Positions 26,583-37,377 of a stretch of DNA of 64,000 nucleotides are shown in pieces. A program made the position numbers and the translations under genes. The DNA comes from Bacillota bacterium (GTDB lineage Bacteria; Bacillota; Clostridia; Lachnospirales; Lachnospiraceae). Positions within the stretch are counted from its first letter, which is position 1. Every line of letters starts with the position of its first letter. A model generated the notes under the pieces. The model was not told the origin of the DNA and did no database searches. It was given only the letters and a program-made list of their open reading frames with translations. The DNA lies in NCBI GenBank assembly GCA_023410575.1, contig JAEYPP010000083.1, forward strand, positions 11,248 through 75,247, given 5' to 3'.

Positions 26583-27659
26583 ATGCCTTGGTGTCCAAAA
26601 TGTAAAACCGAGTACAAAAAAGGGGTTGCTGTTTGCGTTGACTGTGGCTCTGAGTTATCAGACGAACAGCCTGAGATTTATGACTACTCAAAACTATGTA
26701 CACTCGAAAAAAAAGAAGTAGCTGAGAAACTAATAAAATACTTAGAGTATTCCAACATTATTAGTCACTTTGAGTATGAAGAGAATGAACTAGGATATGT
26801 TGTGTATGTACGTGATGATGAGTTAAAAAAAGCAAAGAAAGCCTTTAATGCCTTTTATTCTGTTGAGCTAGAACTACTCTCCACTCCTAATTCTGAAACT
26901 ATTATTTCTCTTAAAACTGATGAAGAGACACTTTCTAATAAAGAAGATCTTTCTGATATAGAGACTCTTTCCGACGAGGAGACACTTTCTGATAAAAAAG
27001 ATCTTTCTGATGACATTGTTAATTCTATGGATACTAAAAAGGATGCTGATGAGGATAATTCAGTTGCAGACATTGATGCTGATTCAGAAACTAAGACATT
27101 TGTTGATTATGATGGTATCACAGAAGAGGAAGTTGAATTACTTCAAGACAGATCACAAATAACGAAGATGATGTATGACGGTGGTACTTACGAGAAAAAA
27201 AGTGATAAATTAAAAGATTTGAAATCCACAGCAGTAACATTCTTCTTCTTTAGTTTTGTTGTTTTGATTCTTATCGGATTGAATCTTATTGGAATTGTTA
27301 ATTATCTTGGTGGAATACTTCAATATTGCATTGTAACAGCTATGGCGATTGGCTTTTTAATCGTAGGTATTAATTCTATACAGAGAGCAAAAAAAGTTGC
27401 AAAAGAAGCAATCAAGGAAGCTGAAGATATCCAAAAGATTACTGATTGGATGAATCTAAATGTAACAGAAGATACAATCAATGAGTTGAAAAATCCTTCT
27501 CTATCCGATGAAGCTAATTTTATTCACATTATGGATGCTATCAAACGACTTATAGTGGATGAATTTGATATAAGGGATGATGCATTTCTTGACTATATAG
27601 TTGAAGAATTCTATAATAGCAAATTTGGTGTACAATCCTTTGAACAAGAGGAAGTATAA
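26583..27659 (+). CDS. Zinc-ribbon membrane protein of unknown function
   Basis: 358 residues from the ATG at 26583 (AGGAGG seven bases upstream; the GTG at 26577 overlaps that site). The N-terminus WCPKCKTEYKKGVAVCVDC is a four-Cys zinc ribbon; residues ~40-90 resemble the small DUF2007-type signal-transducing domain. A very acidic Ser/Thr/Asp-rich segment (~110-155) repeats EETLSDKKDLSD-like units. Two membrane helices lie at ~215-255, and the tail is helical and charged. Function unknown; it follows tyrS by 40 bases and precedes a strong terminator. Confidence 0.7.
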   Translation: MPWCPKCKTEYKKGVAVCVDCGSELSDEQPEIYDYSKLCTLEKKEVAEKLIKYLEYSNIISHFEYEENELGYVVYVRDDELKKAKKAFNAFYSVELELLSTPNSETIISLKTDEETLSNKEDLSDIETLSDEETLSDKKDLSDDIVNSMDTKKDADEDNSVADIDADSETKTFVDYDGITEEEVELLQDRSQITKMMYDGGTYEKKSDKLKDLKSTAVTFFFFSFVVLILIGLNLIGIVNYLGGILQYCIVTAMAIGFLIVGINSIQRAKKVAKEAIKEAEDIQKITDWMNLNVTEDTINELKNPSLSDEANFIHIMDAIKRLIVDEFDIRDDAFLDYIVEEFYNSKFGVQSFEQEEV

Positions 27660-27678
27660 CCTAAAAACAATTTAAAAG

Positions 27679-27741
27679 AACCCTCGTGGAGTTACAGTTC
27701 TATCATCAATGATATGAAAACTATAATTCCGTGAGGGTTTT
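27679..27741. terminator. Bidirectional terminator between convergent genes
   Basis: AACCCTCGTGGA pairs with TTCCGTGAGGGTT around a 38-base partly paired loop. A TTTT run follows on the plus strand, and TTCTTTTAAATTG on the minus strand. It serves the zinc-ribbon gene and the SNF2 gene. Confidence 0.7.
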
Positions 27742-27796
27742 ATCTATTTATACTCTATTATTTGATAATCATTTTCCTTATAGTTCCTTTTCTTTG

Positions 27797-30700
27797 TTAA
27801 CGGAAAATTTCTTCAAGTTCTTCCTTTGTTAACGTATTAATGAAAACTTCTTTCGATTGAATAATCGCATCAGAAAGTTCCTTTTTCTTACGTTGTAATT
27901 TAAAAATTTTCTCTTCAATTGTATTCTTTGTTAATAGCTTAATGACATGTACATTATTTTTTTGACCGATTCGATAAACTCGATCCGTTGCCTGCTCCTC
28001 TACTGCTGGATTCCACCATGGATCGTAATGAATCACAGTATCTGCTCCGACTAGGTTTAAGCCAGTTCCACCAGCCTTTAGAGAAATTAAGAAAATATCC
28101 CCCTCTCCGCTATTGAAACGTTTTACATAATCGTTACGTTCGGTTATTGGTGTACTTCCTTCCAGATAAAAATAATGAATCCCCACTTTCTGTAACTCTT
28201 CTTCTATAATTTTTAACATCGAAGTAAATTGGGAAAACACAAGAATGCGATGGTCATTTGCCATTGCTTCTTCAATCACTTCAAGTAATAGATCAAGCTT
28301 TCCAGAACCACCATTATAGTTTTCAATAAATGTACTTGGGTGACAGCAAATCTGACGAAGACGTGTAAGAGCCGCCAAAATCTTCATCTGACTCCTTTCA
28401 ATCCCCTTAGTCTGAATCTCACTAAAAATGTCACTTCGGATCTCTGATAGATAGGAAAGATATACTTTTTTCTGTTCCTCCGTCATCTCAGTCACAATCT
28501 TCTCTTCTATCTTCTCTGGAAGATCATCCAAAACATCCTTTTTCATACGTCGAAGAACAAATGGGTGAATTCTCTTATTTAAATTATTAAGAGCTTCACT
28601 ATCTTCTTTTAAAATTTGTTTTTCATAGCGATTGACAAACTTTGAGTGTGTCATAAGATAGTCTGGCATAATAAAATCAAAGATCGACCATAGTTCGGAC
28701 AAACTATTTTCAATCGGTGTACCTGTCAAGGCAAACCGATGTTTTGATTCTAACTGTTTTACCGATATTGCATTTTGGGAGGAAGCATTCTTTATGAATT
28801 GCGCTTCATCTATAAATACGGTATTAAACGTAATCTTCTGATAATGTCTTACATCTCTACGCATCAAAGGATAGGAAGTAATTAATATATCATATTGTTC
28901 ATAGCTTTCAATTAATGTTTGACGCTCCTGTGGATTTCCAGTAATAACAAGAGCATTTAGAAATGGGGCAAAAGTTTCAATTTCATCTTGCCAGTTAAAT
29001 ACGAGAGAGGTTGGACACACGATTAAAAATTTTCTGTGTTCTTCAACGTGCGAATTTACTTTACCTGCAATATAAACAATTGATTGTAGTGTTTTTCCAA
29101 GACCCATATCATCAGCTAGTATACCACCTAAATTATTGTCTGCAAGTGAATTTAACCACTGATAACCGATTTTTTGATATGGGCGAAGAGTTGCCTCGAT
29201 TTGATCAGGTACTTCATAAACTTTTTTTATCGGATTTAGTATATGCTCAATTAACTCTTCAAAGTGAACATTCTTTTCTACGATAAAATCTGTATGATTT
29301 AGAGTTTCTTCTAAATAAAATGCTTTATTCTTTGATAATTTAATTGGTTCTGCCGTCAAGGACTTGACAGAAACATTCAACTCCTCTAACATACTTGATA
29401 CTTTAGCAATTCTCTCATCTTCTAAGTCGATAAAACTACCATCTTTTAAACGATAGTATTTCTTTTTAAGTTGAAACGAGCGAAACATTGCCTTTAATTC
29501 ATCCTTAGGAATACTCTCAGTGTCTATATCCATTTCTAATAAATCGATATCATTGCTCACACGTAAACCTACATGGAAATTACTTGTTGACCGAACACCA
29601 ATTTTCTTAAAGCTTTCTGAGTAATAGGTTTCACAAACACTTGTAAGTTCTTGCATTCTTTCTGTTAAGAATTCAAAGATGCTTGTATCATTTTTCATCA
29701 GAAAAAACGTAGAATGTGGTTCGAAGTCCATCTGTTCGAGTAATCGCATAATCTCATATTCTTGTTCTTTTTGTCGGATAAGAATATATTCTTCTGTACG
29801 CGGGCTCTCGAAACAATTAAATTCGTATTCTCCATACTTAAATTTTAGTTCCGCTTTAATTCCATTATTTAGTTTGTCTAGATAAACAATACATTGCAAT
29901 GGTAATTGAAGATAACGGCTCTTTAATCCTTCTGGAATCTCAATGTCCATAGTTTCATGGAGTTTTGGTAAAACTTCCTCAAGAAAACGTTGTTTCAACT
30001 CACCATGAAAAGATAACGGTTTTTTATCTTTTCCTAAAGTATTATAAAATGGCACGTAATTTCTTGTAAATTTCTGTGTTGGAGAATAAATATTACCATT
30101 AAAGTAAATTAAGGAACCATCCTCTGATAGAGATACAACTGGTTCCCTCTCTTTATAATCTAAAAGTATCCTGTCATCATAAACATCCAGTTCATAAGCG
30201 ATATTGGGATTCCCTTTTTGGTAATGAATATCATCCAATTTGCGTTGATATAATTCCAATCGGAACGGATTACTACCCATTAAGCTTAAAAACTTCTCTA
30301 ACATGCGCTTGGTCAACATAATCTGATGTTTTGCAAATATTTTTGAATAGGATGTTTTATCAATTACTTCTTGAATTTCAAAAATTTCCAATAAAAAATC
30401 TAGCAGCTGAGTAGAGGTTTTATCGAATTCACTCTCACCTGCAATGAATTTAAAGTCTTTTCCTAGAACAATATTTTCTTTTCCATTATAATCAGTCAGA
30501 AACTTCTTTATCGATTGAACCTTATACATATGCGTATTTCCAACATGTAACATAAGCATTGCATAATTATCGTGTCGTAACATTGCTGGAATTATTATCG
30601 TAGGCAACACACGAAATACTTCACCTTCTGCTTTTGTGTCATCTTGATTCGCAAAATAGTCAAGTACTTGATATGCTTTCTTTTCTTCTGGAGTCTTTGG

Positions 30701-31006
30701 TTCTTCCATCGTTGCCTTTTCTTGGCATTTTAATAAGAACAATAAGCTCGCTACCACATGCTTACATGCTCCTTTTTCTTTTAGATGAGAGGGACATTTA
30801 CATGTATAATCAAAAGATCCGTCATCTTTTTCCAAAATAGATACTTGATAGGTATAACTACCTTTAACTTGAAGTTTATATTGATTTGCTGCTTTTGAGA
30901 AAGTCGCATTGATAACACGGTTTGTCTTGTAATATTGTAAACCTCTAGAATAAACAATATCACTTGATGCTAAATTTCTGATCCCGTTTCTTGATAGTCG
31001 CAACAT
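27797..31006 (-). CDS. SNF2-family DNA-dependent ATPase with SWIM zinc finger
   Basis: 1069 residues. An N-terminal SWIM finger (CKCPSHLKEKGACKH, ~68-82) is followed by ~500 residues of the bacterial SNF2-associated region. The two-lobed motor comprises motif I DDMGLGKT (~632), DEAQ (~734), TGTPIENS, and the C-terminal lobe with SLKAGGTGLNL and DRVYRIGQ. Such proteins translocate on double-stranded DNA and remodel protein-DNA complexes; bacterial members are linked to transcription recycling and repair, and the role here is unknown. AGGAGG lies 11 bases before the ATG. Confidence 0.93.
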   Translation of the reverse strand: MLRLSRNGIRNLASSDIVYSRGLQYYKTNRVINATFSKAANQYKLQVKGSYTYQVSILEKDDGSFDYTCKCPSHLKEKGACKHVVASLLFLLKCQEKATMEEPKTPEEKKAYQVLDYFANQDDTKAEGEVFRVLPTIIIPAMLRHDNYAMLMLHVGNTHMYKVQSIKKFLTDYNGKENIVLGKDFKFIAGESEFDKTSTQLLDFLLEIFEIQEVIDKTSYSKIFAKHQIMLTKRMLEKFLSLMGSNPFRLELYQRKLDDIHYQKGNPNIAYELDVYDDRILLDYKEREPVVSLSEDGSLIYFNGNIYSPTQKFTRNYVPFYNTLGKDKKPLSFHGELKQRFLEEVLPKLHETMDIEIPEGLKSRYLQLPLQCIVYLDKLNNGIKAELKFKYGEYEFNCFESPRTEEYILIRQKEQEYEIMRLLEQMDFEPHSTFFLMKNDTSIFEFLTERMQELTSVCETYYSESFKKIGVRSTSNFHVGLRVSNDIDLLEMDIDTESIPKDELKAMFRSFQLKKKYYRLKDGSFIDLEDERIAKVSSMLEELNVSVKSLTAEPIKLSKNKAFYLEETLNHTDFIVEKNVHFEELIEHILNPIKKVYEVPDQIEATLRPYQKIGYQWLNSLADNNLGGILADDMGLGKTLQSIVYIAGKVNSHVEEHRKFLIVCPTSLVFNWQDEIETFAPFLNALVITGNPQERQTLIESYEQYDILITSYPLMRRDVRHYQKITFNTVFIDEAQFIKNASSQNAISVKQLESKHRFALTGTPIENSLSELWSIFDFIMPDYLMTHSKFVNRYEKQILKEDSEALNNLNKRIHPFVLRRMKKDVLDDLPEKIEEKIVTEMTEEQKKVYLSYLSEIRSDIFSEIQTKGIERSQMKILAALTRLRQICCHPSTFIENYNGGSGKLDLLLEVIEEAMANDHRILVFSQFTSMLKIIEEELQKVGIHYFYLEGSTPITERNDYVKRFNSGEGDIFLISLKAGGTGLNLVGADTVIHYDPWWNPAVEEQATDRVYRIGQKNNVHVIKLLTKNTIEEKIFKLQRKKKELSDAIIQSKEVFINTLTKEELEEIFR

Positions 31007-31121
31007 AAATGTTACTTCCTCCTATGTTATTCTATCCATGAACCTTGAATTCAAGTTCAATCAGTATCTTATTATTATATCACATATTGCGAAATAAACT
31101 AATATTTTTTTCAATGTTTTG

Positions 31122-33554
31122 TTAAAGAAGCTCGTGTTTTATTACTGCTTTTAGTTTTTTATATACGAATAATGCAAGAACACGTACTTTTTGGAGTGCA
31201 ATCGTAACATAACGAAATACTGCTTCTGATGCAATGACAAACACAATGAGTAACATAGTTGTTTTTGTAGAAATATCCGAAATGCTGAATAAATGAGACA
31301 TAAAAACACTACAAAATAATAGTCCAAACATCATTGATATAATAATGATTCTTCTCCAACGATTCAATGGTTTGCTAATTCGATACAAAATCATAAAACC
31401 AACAAAGGACATTAATAGTGTGCTAGATGTTGAGATTTCGGTTGCATTTAGCTTAAATTCAGCACCAAAAATAACAATACTACTTACAATGATAAAATCT
31501 GTTAAGCCAGCTGGAAATGCTTTAAATAGTACATTCGACATAAATTTACCTTGAATTGGATTTTTATTATTTTCTAATGCTAAGAAAAATGCAGGAATTC
31601 CAATCGTAAACATACTAATTAATGAAATCTGGGATGGCTTTAAAGGATAATTTACCATGAATACAATGGAGAAAATCGCCATTAGGAATGAGAAAATATT
31701 CTTAACTAAGAATAAGCTCGCAGATCGTTCAATATTATTAATAACTCTTCTACCCTCTAGTACGACCGAAGGTAAACAAGCAAAATTAGACTCTAACAAG
31801 ACAAGCTGAGCGGCTTGAGCAGCGACATCACTACCAGATGCCATCGCTATGCTACAATCCGCATCTTTTAGAGCCAAAACATCATTTACACCGTCTCCAG
31901 TCATAGCAACTGTATTCCCTTTATCTTTTAGAGCTTGTACCAATTGACGTTTTTGATTTGGTGTTACACGACCAAACACGGTATATTTTAGAACTGCGTT
32001 ATCAATCTCTCTTCTTGTTGTTAGTGTCGTTGCATCAACATAATTCTCTGCATTTGCAATTCCAGCTTCCAATGCAACCTTAGAAACGGTAACAGGGTTA
32101 TCCCCAGAAATTACTTTGATTTCAACTTGCTGTTCTGCAAAATATCGAAATGTCTCCTTTGCTTCCTTACGAATTGGGTTCGACAATAAAATCAAACCAA
32201 GTGGACGGACTTTGCCCACCAATGCTTTTCCATCAATAATTCCATCATATAAACCAAACACAAGAACTCGATAACCAGAACTACCGTACTCATTAATGAT
32301 ATCCGAGTATTGATCAAATTGTTCTCTTAGGACAAATTCTGGTGCTCCTAAGACATAAACGCCATCCTCAAAAGTAGCGCTACTGTATTTTGTCGCAGAA
32401 GAAAACGTAGTAATATGAATTGGGTTCCTTCCTACTCTCTTAACATAATACTTGGATAACGCATTCATTGTTTCATTATCATTGATCATTCCATAAGTAA
32501 AATCCCCAATCAATAGCTCTAAGGAAGGCATCGTATTAGAATCATAACCATTTAACTCGATTGTGTTTGCTACTGTCATCTTGTTCTCAGTAATAGTACC
32601 TGTTTTATCGACACATAAAATATTAACTCGTGCTAACGTTTCAATACATTTCATATCATGCACAAGTACTTTCTTGCGAGCTAATCTTTGTACACTAACT
32701 GCTAATGCTGCACTTGTTAATAAGTAAAGACCTTCTGGAATCATTCCAATGATGGCAGCAACTGTTGAAGTCACACTGTCCTTCATCGATAAATTCAAAT
32801 AATGATGTTGCTGGATATATAAGATAATACTAATTGGAATGATTAAGATACCAACGCCCTTCACAATTACATTTAAAGAACGAATCATCTCCGATTGTTC
32901 TTTTGTATCCATTGTTTTCGCTTCAAGCGTTAATTTAGAAGCATAAGAGTCCGCTCCGACATGAGTAAGCATAGCATGACATCTTCCGGATACAATATAG
33001 CTTCCTGAAAGTAGGGAATCTCCTACTTTTTTTGTGATTTCATCCTGTTCACCTGTAATCAATGCTTCATTAACACGTACTTCTCCTTCCATAACAATGG
33101 CATCTGCACTTATTTGATTACCAGCACTAAACAAAACGATATCATCTAGCACTAAATCTTCAACTGCAATTACCCTTTCACATCCGTTACGTATTACAGT
33201 TGCTTTTGGTGCATTCAGAACTGATAATTTATCTAATGTTCGTTTGGAACGAATCTCTTGTATTATACCAATTAAAGTATTTGCAATTATGATTGGTAAA
33301 AATGACAAATCCCGAAAAGAAGATACCATAACTAAGAAAACAGTTATAATAGCAAAGATTAAGTTAAAATAAGTACAAACATTACTAAAAATAATTTCTT
33401 TTATAGTCTTAGAAGGTGATTCAACTGGCGCATTGGTACAGCCTTGCTGAATATGTAGATTCACCTGTTCTGTACTTAAACCATAGCTAATATTGGGGTA
33501 AAATCTTTCCACTTGCTTAACTGAATTTTTACTTTTGCTTTCCAATACATCCAT
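31122..33554 (-). CDS. P-type cation-transporting ATPase
   Basis: 810 residues from the ATG at 33554; an in-frame TTG at 33626 coincides with the -35 box and cannot be the start. Actuator domain with ALITGEQDE (TGE), phosphorylation motif CVDKTGTIT (~316), hinge MTGDGVNDVLALKDADCS, about ten membrane helices. Membrane helix 4 reads IGMIPEGLYLLT; PEGL in place of PEGE/CPC is found in the CtpE-like group, for which Ca2+ uptake has been reported. Substrate is an inference. The GGAG site is 13 bases away, unusually far. Confidence 0.9.
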   Translation of the reverse strand: MDVLESKSKNSVKQVERFYPNISYGLSTEQVNLHIQQGCTNAPVESPSKTIKEIIFSNVCTYFNLIFAIITVFLVMVSSFRDLSFLPIIIANTLIGIIQEIRSKRTLDKLSVLNAPKATVIRNGCERVIAVEDLVLDDIVLFSAGNQISADAIVMEGEVRVNEALITGEQDEITKKVGDSLLSGSYIVSGRCHAMLTHVGADSYASKLTLEAKTMDTKEQSEMIRSLNVIVKGVGILIIPISIILYIQQHHYLNLSMKDSVTSTVAAIIGMIPEGLYLLTSAALAVSVQRLARKKVLVHDMKCIETLARVNILCVDKTGTITENKMTVANTIELNGYDSNTMPSLELLIGDFTYGMINDNETMNALSKYYVKRVGRNPIHITTFSSATKYSSATFEDGVYVLGAPEFVLREQFDQYSDIINEYGSSGYRVLVFGLYDGIIDGKALVGKVRPLGLILLSNPIRKEAKETFRYFAEQQVEIKVISGDNPVTVSKVALEAGIANAENYVDATTLTTRREIDNAVLKYTVFGRVTPNQKRQLVQALKDKGNTVAMTGDGVNDVLALKDADCSIAMASGSDVAAQAAQLVLLESNFACLPSVVLEGRRVINNIERSASLFLVKNIFSFLMAIFSIVFMVNYPLKPSQISLISMFTIGIPAFFLALENNKNPIQGKFMSNVLFKAFPAGLTDFIIVSSIVIFGAEFKLNATEISTSSTLLMSFVGFMILYRISKPLNRWRRIIIISMMFGLLFCSVFMSHLFSISDISTKTTMLLIVFVIASEAVFRYVTIALQKVRVLALFVYKKLKAVIKHELL

Positions 33555-33596
33555 AAGACTATATTTTCTCCTTTTGCAAATATCTGAATATTCTAT

Positions 33597-33626
33597 ATAA
33601 TACGATATGATACCATATTTTTTCAA
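33597..33626 (-). promoter_or_regulatory. Promoter of the P-type ATPase gene
   Basis: Minus-strand TTGAAA (33626-33621), 18-base spacer, TATTAT (33602-33597). It settles the start of the downstream gene at 33554. Confidence 0.6.
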
Positions 33627-33831
33627 GTTATCATCGCATATTTATGGTTAAGATTTTATTAAAATTTAATGTATATTTATTATTAACCAATCATACTCAC
33701 TATAATTCTAAACTAGATGATTACTTATTAGAAAAAATGTTGATTAAATAAAATACAGGGCTCTTACTGATAATAGTTTCGTATTTTTCATTCTACATCA
33801 TGTAAGCGCCCACTTTTAGACTTCTTATACA

Positions 33832-34965
33832 CTAACCCTTCACTAGCTTACCTTCATACATCTTCTTTGCAATAATATTAATACCGAATGCCTTTTGATA
33901 CGCTTTTAGTCTTGGTAGCTCTTCTTTTGTTACAATTAAGATGTTTCTACCCATATTATCATTACGCCCAGTTCGTCCGGCACGATGTAGATAATCCATT
34001 GGCTCCTCAGGAATGCTTATATGAAAAACCGTATCCACCCCATCAAAATGCAAACCTCGTGCTGCAATATCTGTTGCTACAAGATAATTAATCTTATGAT
34101 TCCTAAAGTCTTCAATTGCTCTTTGACGCTCTTTTTTATCCACTTTTCCATGAATACAAGCCGCTTTAAAATCGTGGTATAATAACTTTTGAGTTGTTTC
34201 TTCTACCTCAAATTGACCATTCACAAATACCATAACTTTTTTCCCTTTATTAATACGAGCAAGCTTACGAAATGTTTCTATTTTAGATCTTGCATCAGTG
34301 ATTACGTAAATATGCTCGATGTTCGTCGGTATTGTCTGCTTTTCTTCCGATTTAACAACTACTACATCCTCTGATATTTCTTTTGCTTCCTTAATGATTG
34401 GTGCTGGAATACTAGCAGAAAAGAAAAGTAACTGGCGGTCACGCATCGTACACTTGATGACCTCCAAAACCTTCTCCTTATTTTTCTTATCTAATAACTT
34501 ATCCGCTTCATCTAAGACAATAGTCTTGACATTGTGCGCCGCTATCTTCTTCATCTTAATCAATTCAAAGATACGATCTGCGGTTCCAACAATGATTTGA
34601 GGTTTTTCTTTTAGACGCTCAACCTGTCGTTCAATATTTACATTACCAAAGATTGATGTGACCTTCATAGCAATCCCTGCATTCTTAGCCAATAACTGTA
34701 CTTGTTTTTGAACCTGCATTGCTAATTCATAAGTAGGTACTAATACAATCACTTTGTTTGTTTTTTCAAGTTCTTTATATTTTTCAAACAATGGTACCAA
34801 ATATGCTAATGTCTTACCAGAACCTGTTTCTGATTGAACAATTAAATCTTTGTTATCTAATATATCTTGATAAACTTTTTCCTGTACCATAGTAGGCTTT
34901 GTTATATTTTGTTTTCCTAGCGCTTGTATGACAGCCTCATTTACATTTAACTTTTGAAAATTCAT
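33832..34965 (-). CDS. DEAD-box RNA helicase (YfmL-like)
   Basis: 377 residues, essentially only the two RecA-like lobes. Motif I SETGSGKT, motif II DEAD (VLDEADKLLD), motif III FSAS in place of SAT, motif VI HRAGRTGR. No basic or RNA-binding C-terminal extension, as in the short B. subtilis helicase YfmL, which takes part in ribosome assembly. Relationship is by length and motifs. ATAGGAG precedes the ATG. Single gene. Confidence 0.92.
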   Translation of the reverse strand: MNFQKLNVNEAVIQALGKQNITKPTMVQEKVYQDILDNKDLIVQSETGSGKTLAYLVPLFEKYKELEKTNKVIVLVPTYELAMQVQKQVQLLAKNAGIAMKVTSIFGNVNIERQVERLKEKPQIIVGTADRIFELIKMKKIAAHNVKTIVLDEADKLLDKKNKEKVLEVIKCTMRDRQLLFFSASIPAPIIKEAKEISEDVVVVKSEEKQTIPTNIEHIYVITDARSKIETFRKLARINKGKKVMVFVNGQFEVEETTQKLLYHDFKAACIHGKVDKKERQRAIEDFRNHKINYLVATDIAARGLHFDGVDTVFHISIPEEPMDYLHRAGRTGRNDNMGRNILIVTKEELPRLKAYQKAFGINIIAKKMYEGKLVKG

Positions 34966-35130
34966 AGTATCTCCTATATCTTATCTTGATAGATTTAGGA
35001 AAAATAGTCTTTATTTTACCTAATCTATATGGAAAATGTTCTTTTTATATTCTTAACATAACTAGTATACTTGAAACAGGAAGAAATCGCAAAACATATC
35101 TAAAATTTCTTTCACTTTTAAAGAAAAATG

Positions 35131-36036
35131 CTATGGTGTCATTAATATACGTAAGAAATGATTAATCTCACGTAATAGGTGGTCTGCTAAAATAGGTAGA
35201 ATCAGGGACGAAACAAGACAATCATTAATCCCCTTTGTAACTCCTGCTTTATAATCCCGAAGCTCCATTACTTCATTCATAATCTCACTCATCAAAGAAC
35301 AATCCATACTACTCTCAAGAGTTCTTGCTGCCTCTACTAATTGACTCAATGATGAAGTAAACGTGTCCGCCTCTGAAATCAATTCTTCATAACCAGGGTC
35401 TAGCAATCCTCGGATTGTTGCAGCATGGTCCTTCATTCCTTCTAACCAGAACATCACCATATCTTGATGATTTTCTTTCACCATTCCATGATTGCCTAGT
35501 ATACTCTGAATACTCGATTGATACATAACTGCTTCTTTGATAATATGTTCAATTTGTGCAGGAAAATTATGCGTTGCCATCTCACAGCATATAATTTGGT
35601 TTAGTACCCACTTCTGAAACTCGATAAATTTCTCTAATAGGCATAGCGCATGCTGATTCATTTGTTCAACCTTGTCCTCTAGATTGCAATCCATGTCTTT
35701 TGTTTTTCTGTTGCAACTTGAGGCAAAGGCCTCTTGTAATCTTGTTACCTCAGCATTAATGCATAATCCGGTAAGTTTACGAGTTTTCTCCTCAGAACAG
35801 GATGTAAATCCAGTAATTGCTTCGCCCGAGTCAATGACATCTCTTCCAATGACACCATCACTACATTCGATTACATTACATAGGAAGTCATCAAATTTCT
35901 CTTTAAACCACCTTGCGTCCTCAATGCACTGTTCATTTGCCTTCATAAAACCTGCCTCTAAGAAAAAAGCATGTTCTTTCATGATTCTCGCATAAAACAT
36001 GTGTAATTCTAATGACGTTTGCACATAATCTTTCAT
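35131..36036 (-). CDS. DUF2935 protein, paired helical-bundle domains
   Basis: 301 residues from the ATG at 36036 (AAAGGTGG five bases upstream; the GTG at 36045 lies inside that site). The N-terminus LELHMFYARIMKEHAFFLEAG is the DUF2935 hallmark; a second similar segment occurs in the C-terminal half (VMFWLEGMKDHAATIRGLL). The His/Glu pattern suggests two hemerythrin-like four-helix bundles that may bind metal. Function is not established; the family is common in spore-forming Firmicutes. Single gene. Confidence 0.8.
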   Translation of the reverse strand: MKDYVQTSLELHMFYARIMKEHAFFLEAGFMKANEQCIEDARWFKEKFDDFLCNVIECSDGVIGRDVIDSGEAITGFTSCSEEKTRKLTGLCINAEVTRLQEAFASSCNRKTKDMDCNLEDKVEQMNQHALCLLEKFIEFQKWVLNQIICCEMATHNFPAQIEHIIKEAVMYQSSIQSILGNHGMVKENHQDMVMFWLEGMKDHAATIRGLLDPGYEELISEADTFTSSLSQLVEAARTLESSMDCSLMSEIMNEVMELRDYKAGVTKGINDCLVSSLILPILADHLLREINHFLRILMTP

Positions 36037-36182
36037 ATAAACCACCTTTATACATGGGCAGTTACTTGCATGATATAATAGAGGAGTAACCTATAATATG
36101 CATGCTTAACAGCCCTATGCTTATTTTTGCTATTTCAATATATGTAGATAAAGGTCGTCCTATGATACATAGGAAATATGTG

Positions 36183-37271
36183 TCATTCGTACTTGATTTC
36201 TGGCATAGTTGTAGTATTCCAATCATCTGTTAAAAAGGTTTTTTCCGATTGCTTCCAATAAGCGAAGCCATCCTTAGAAAGGAATAATTCAAAGTTATAT
36301 CCTCCCATCGTAGGTATAAAACAACTATAAAACTTTCCTGCTTTTTCAGTGCCATCTTTAAAAACAGCAGTTGCACTCATTTTATCTATGATTCCATACT
36401 GAACTGGACTTTCAAAAAGATCGATATAATCATAACCCTCAAGCGTCAACAAGGCTTTCATCTTATTTTGCTCTGATTCAGTAAAATTATCATTGAGTTG
36501 ATTTGCGTTTAAATAATTAACATCATTTTGTGTATATGTACCGTCTATCATAACATTAGCTCCAAATCCAAATTCTTTACCAATACCGATAACTCGAAGA
36601 TTATCACCTTCGACAACTAATAATATCAAACTTCTTTGATTAGCTACTTTCTCCTCATACTCAATTACCGCTTTTGTATCGCTAATAAAATAACCCTCTG
36701 TTTGTGATAACACTCCATTGTGAGAATAAAAAAATAGTTCAGCATACGCCTTAAAACTATCTTCCTTAACATCTGATATCGTTAGGGTTCCACTATAAGT
36801 ATTCATACAATTCGTTCGTTTCCAAGTTCCTTCAAATTTTCTAAACTCTTTGTTCGTTGTTTTGGAACTATGTAATAACTGTAGTTCTTCTTCTTTCACT
36901 GTATCAAAAACATAGAATTCCTCCTTCGAACTTTCTATATATTGATCAACTAGTAATTCAGCTTCTGATTTTGTTTTTTGTTCACTTGTTGACTCACCCA
37001 CTGGCTCATTTGTCGGCTCACTTGTCGGCTCACTTGTCGGCTTATCTACTGGCTTGTTTGTAGGTTCGATTGTTGGTTCATATGTTGGTCCATTTATCGG
37101 TTCACTTGTTACAATCTTATCTACTGGATCGAATGTTTGATATGTTTGATAACTACAGCCACTCAACAAAAAACAAGTACCTAGAAAACAAGTTATGAAG
37201 AATCCTTTCCTTTTCCTATCTATCTCTCTTTTCCTATCTATCTCTCTTTTCCTATCTTTCTCTCTTTTCAT
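36183..37271 (-). CDS. Repeat-rich secreted lipoprotein of unknown function
   Basis: 362 residues from the ATG at 37271 (AGAGG six bases upstream). The n-region of the signal peptide has three copies of a KRE(I/K)DR unit, then a hydrophobic stretch and lipobox LLSGC. Next comes a Pro/Thr/Glu wall-spacer-like segment (~45-100) of repeated EPT/KPT tetrads. The globular domain (~105-362) is not recognised. Probably membrane-anchored on the cell surface. Divergent from the ABC-F gene at 37435. Confidence 0.75.
   Translation of the reverse strand: MKREKDRKREIDRKREIDRKRKGFFITCFLGTCFLLSGCSYQTYQTFDPVDKIVTSEPINGPTYEPTIEPTNKPVDKPTSEPTSEPTNEPVGESTSEQKTKSEAELLVDQYIESSKEEFYVFDTVKEEELQLLHSSKTTNKEFRKFEGTWKRTNCMNTYSGTLTISDVKEDSFKAYAELFFYSHNGVLSQTEGYFISDTKAVIEYEEKVANQRSLILLVVEGDNLRVIGIGKEFGFGANVMIDGTYTQNDVNYLNANQLNDNFTESEQNKMKALLTLEGYDYIDLFESPVQYGIIDKMSATAVFKDGTEKAGKFYSCFIPTMGGYNFELFLSKDGFAYWKQSEKTFLTDDWNTTTMPEIKYE
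37213..37268. repeat. 18-bp tandem repeat in the lipoprotein signal sequence
   Basis: Three near-identical units of CTATCTATCTCTCTTTTC (the third slightly diverged). Unit length is divisible by three, so a change in copy number would add or remove six residues in the positively charged n-region without a frameshift. Confidence 0.8.
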
Positions 37272-37377
37272 ATCAGTCCTCTTTCTATTGTAAATTAATA
37301 GCATGTTTTGGCAGATTTAATAACAGATTTATTCTATCATGAAACATACTTAACCGCAATTATTTGAATAATAATAA

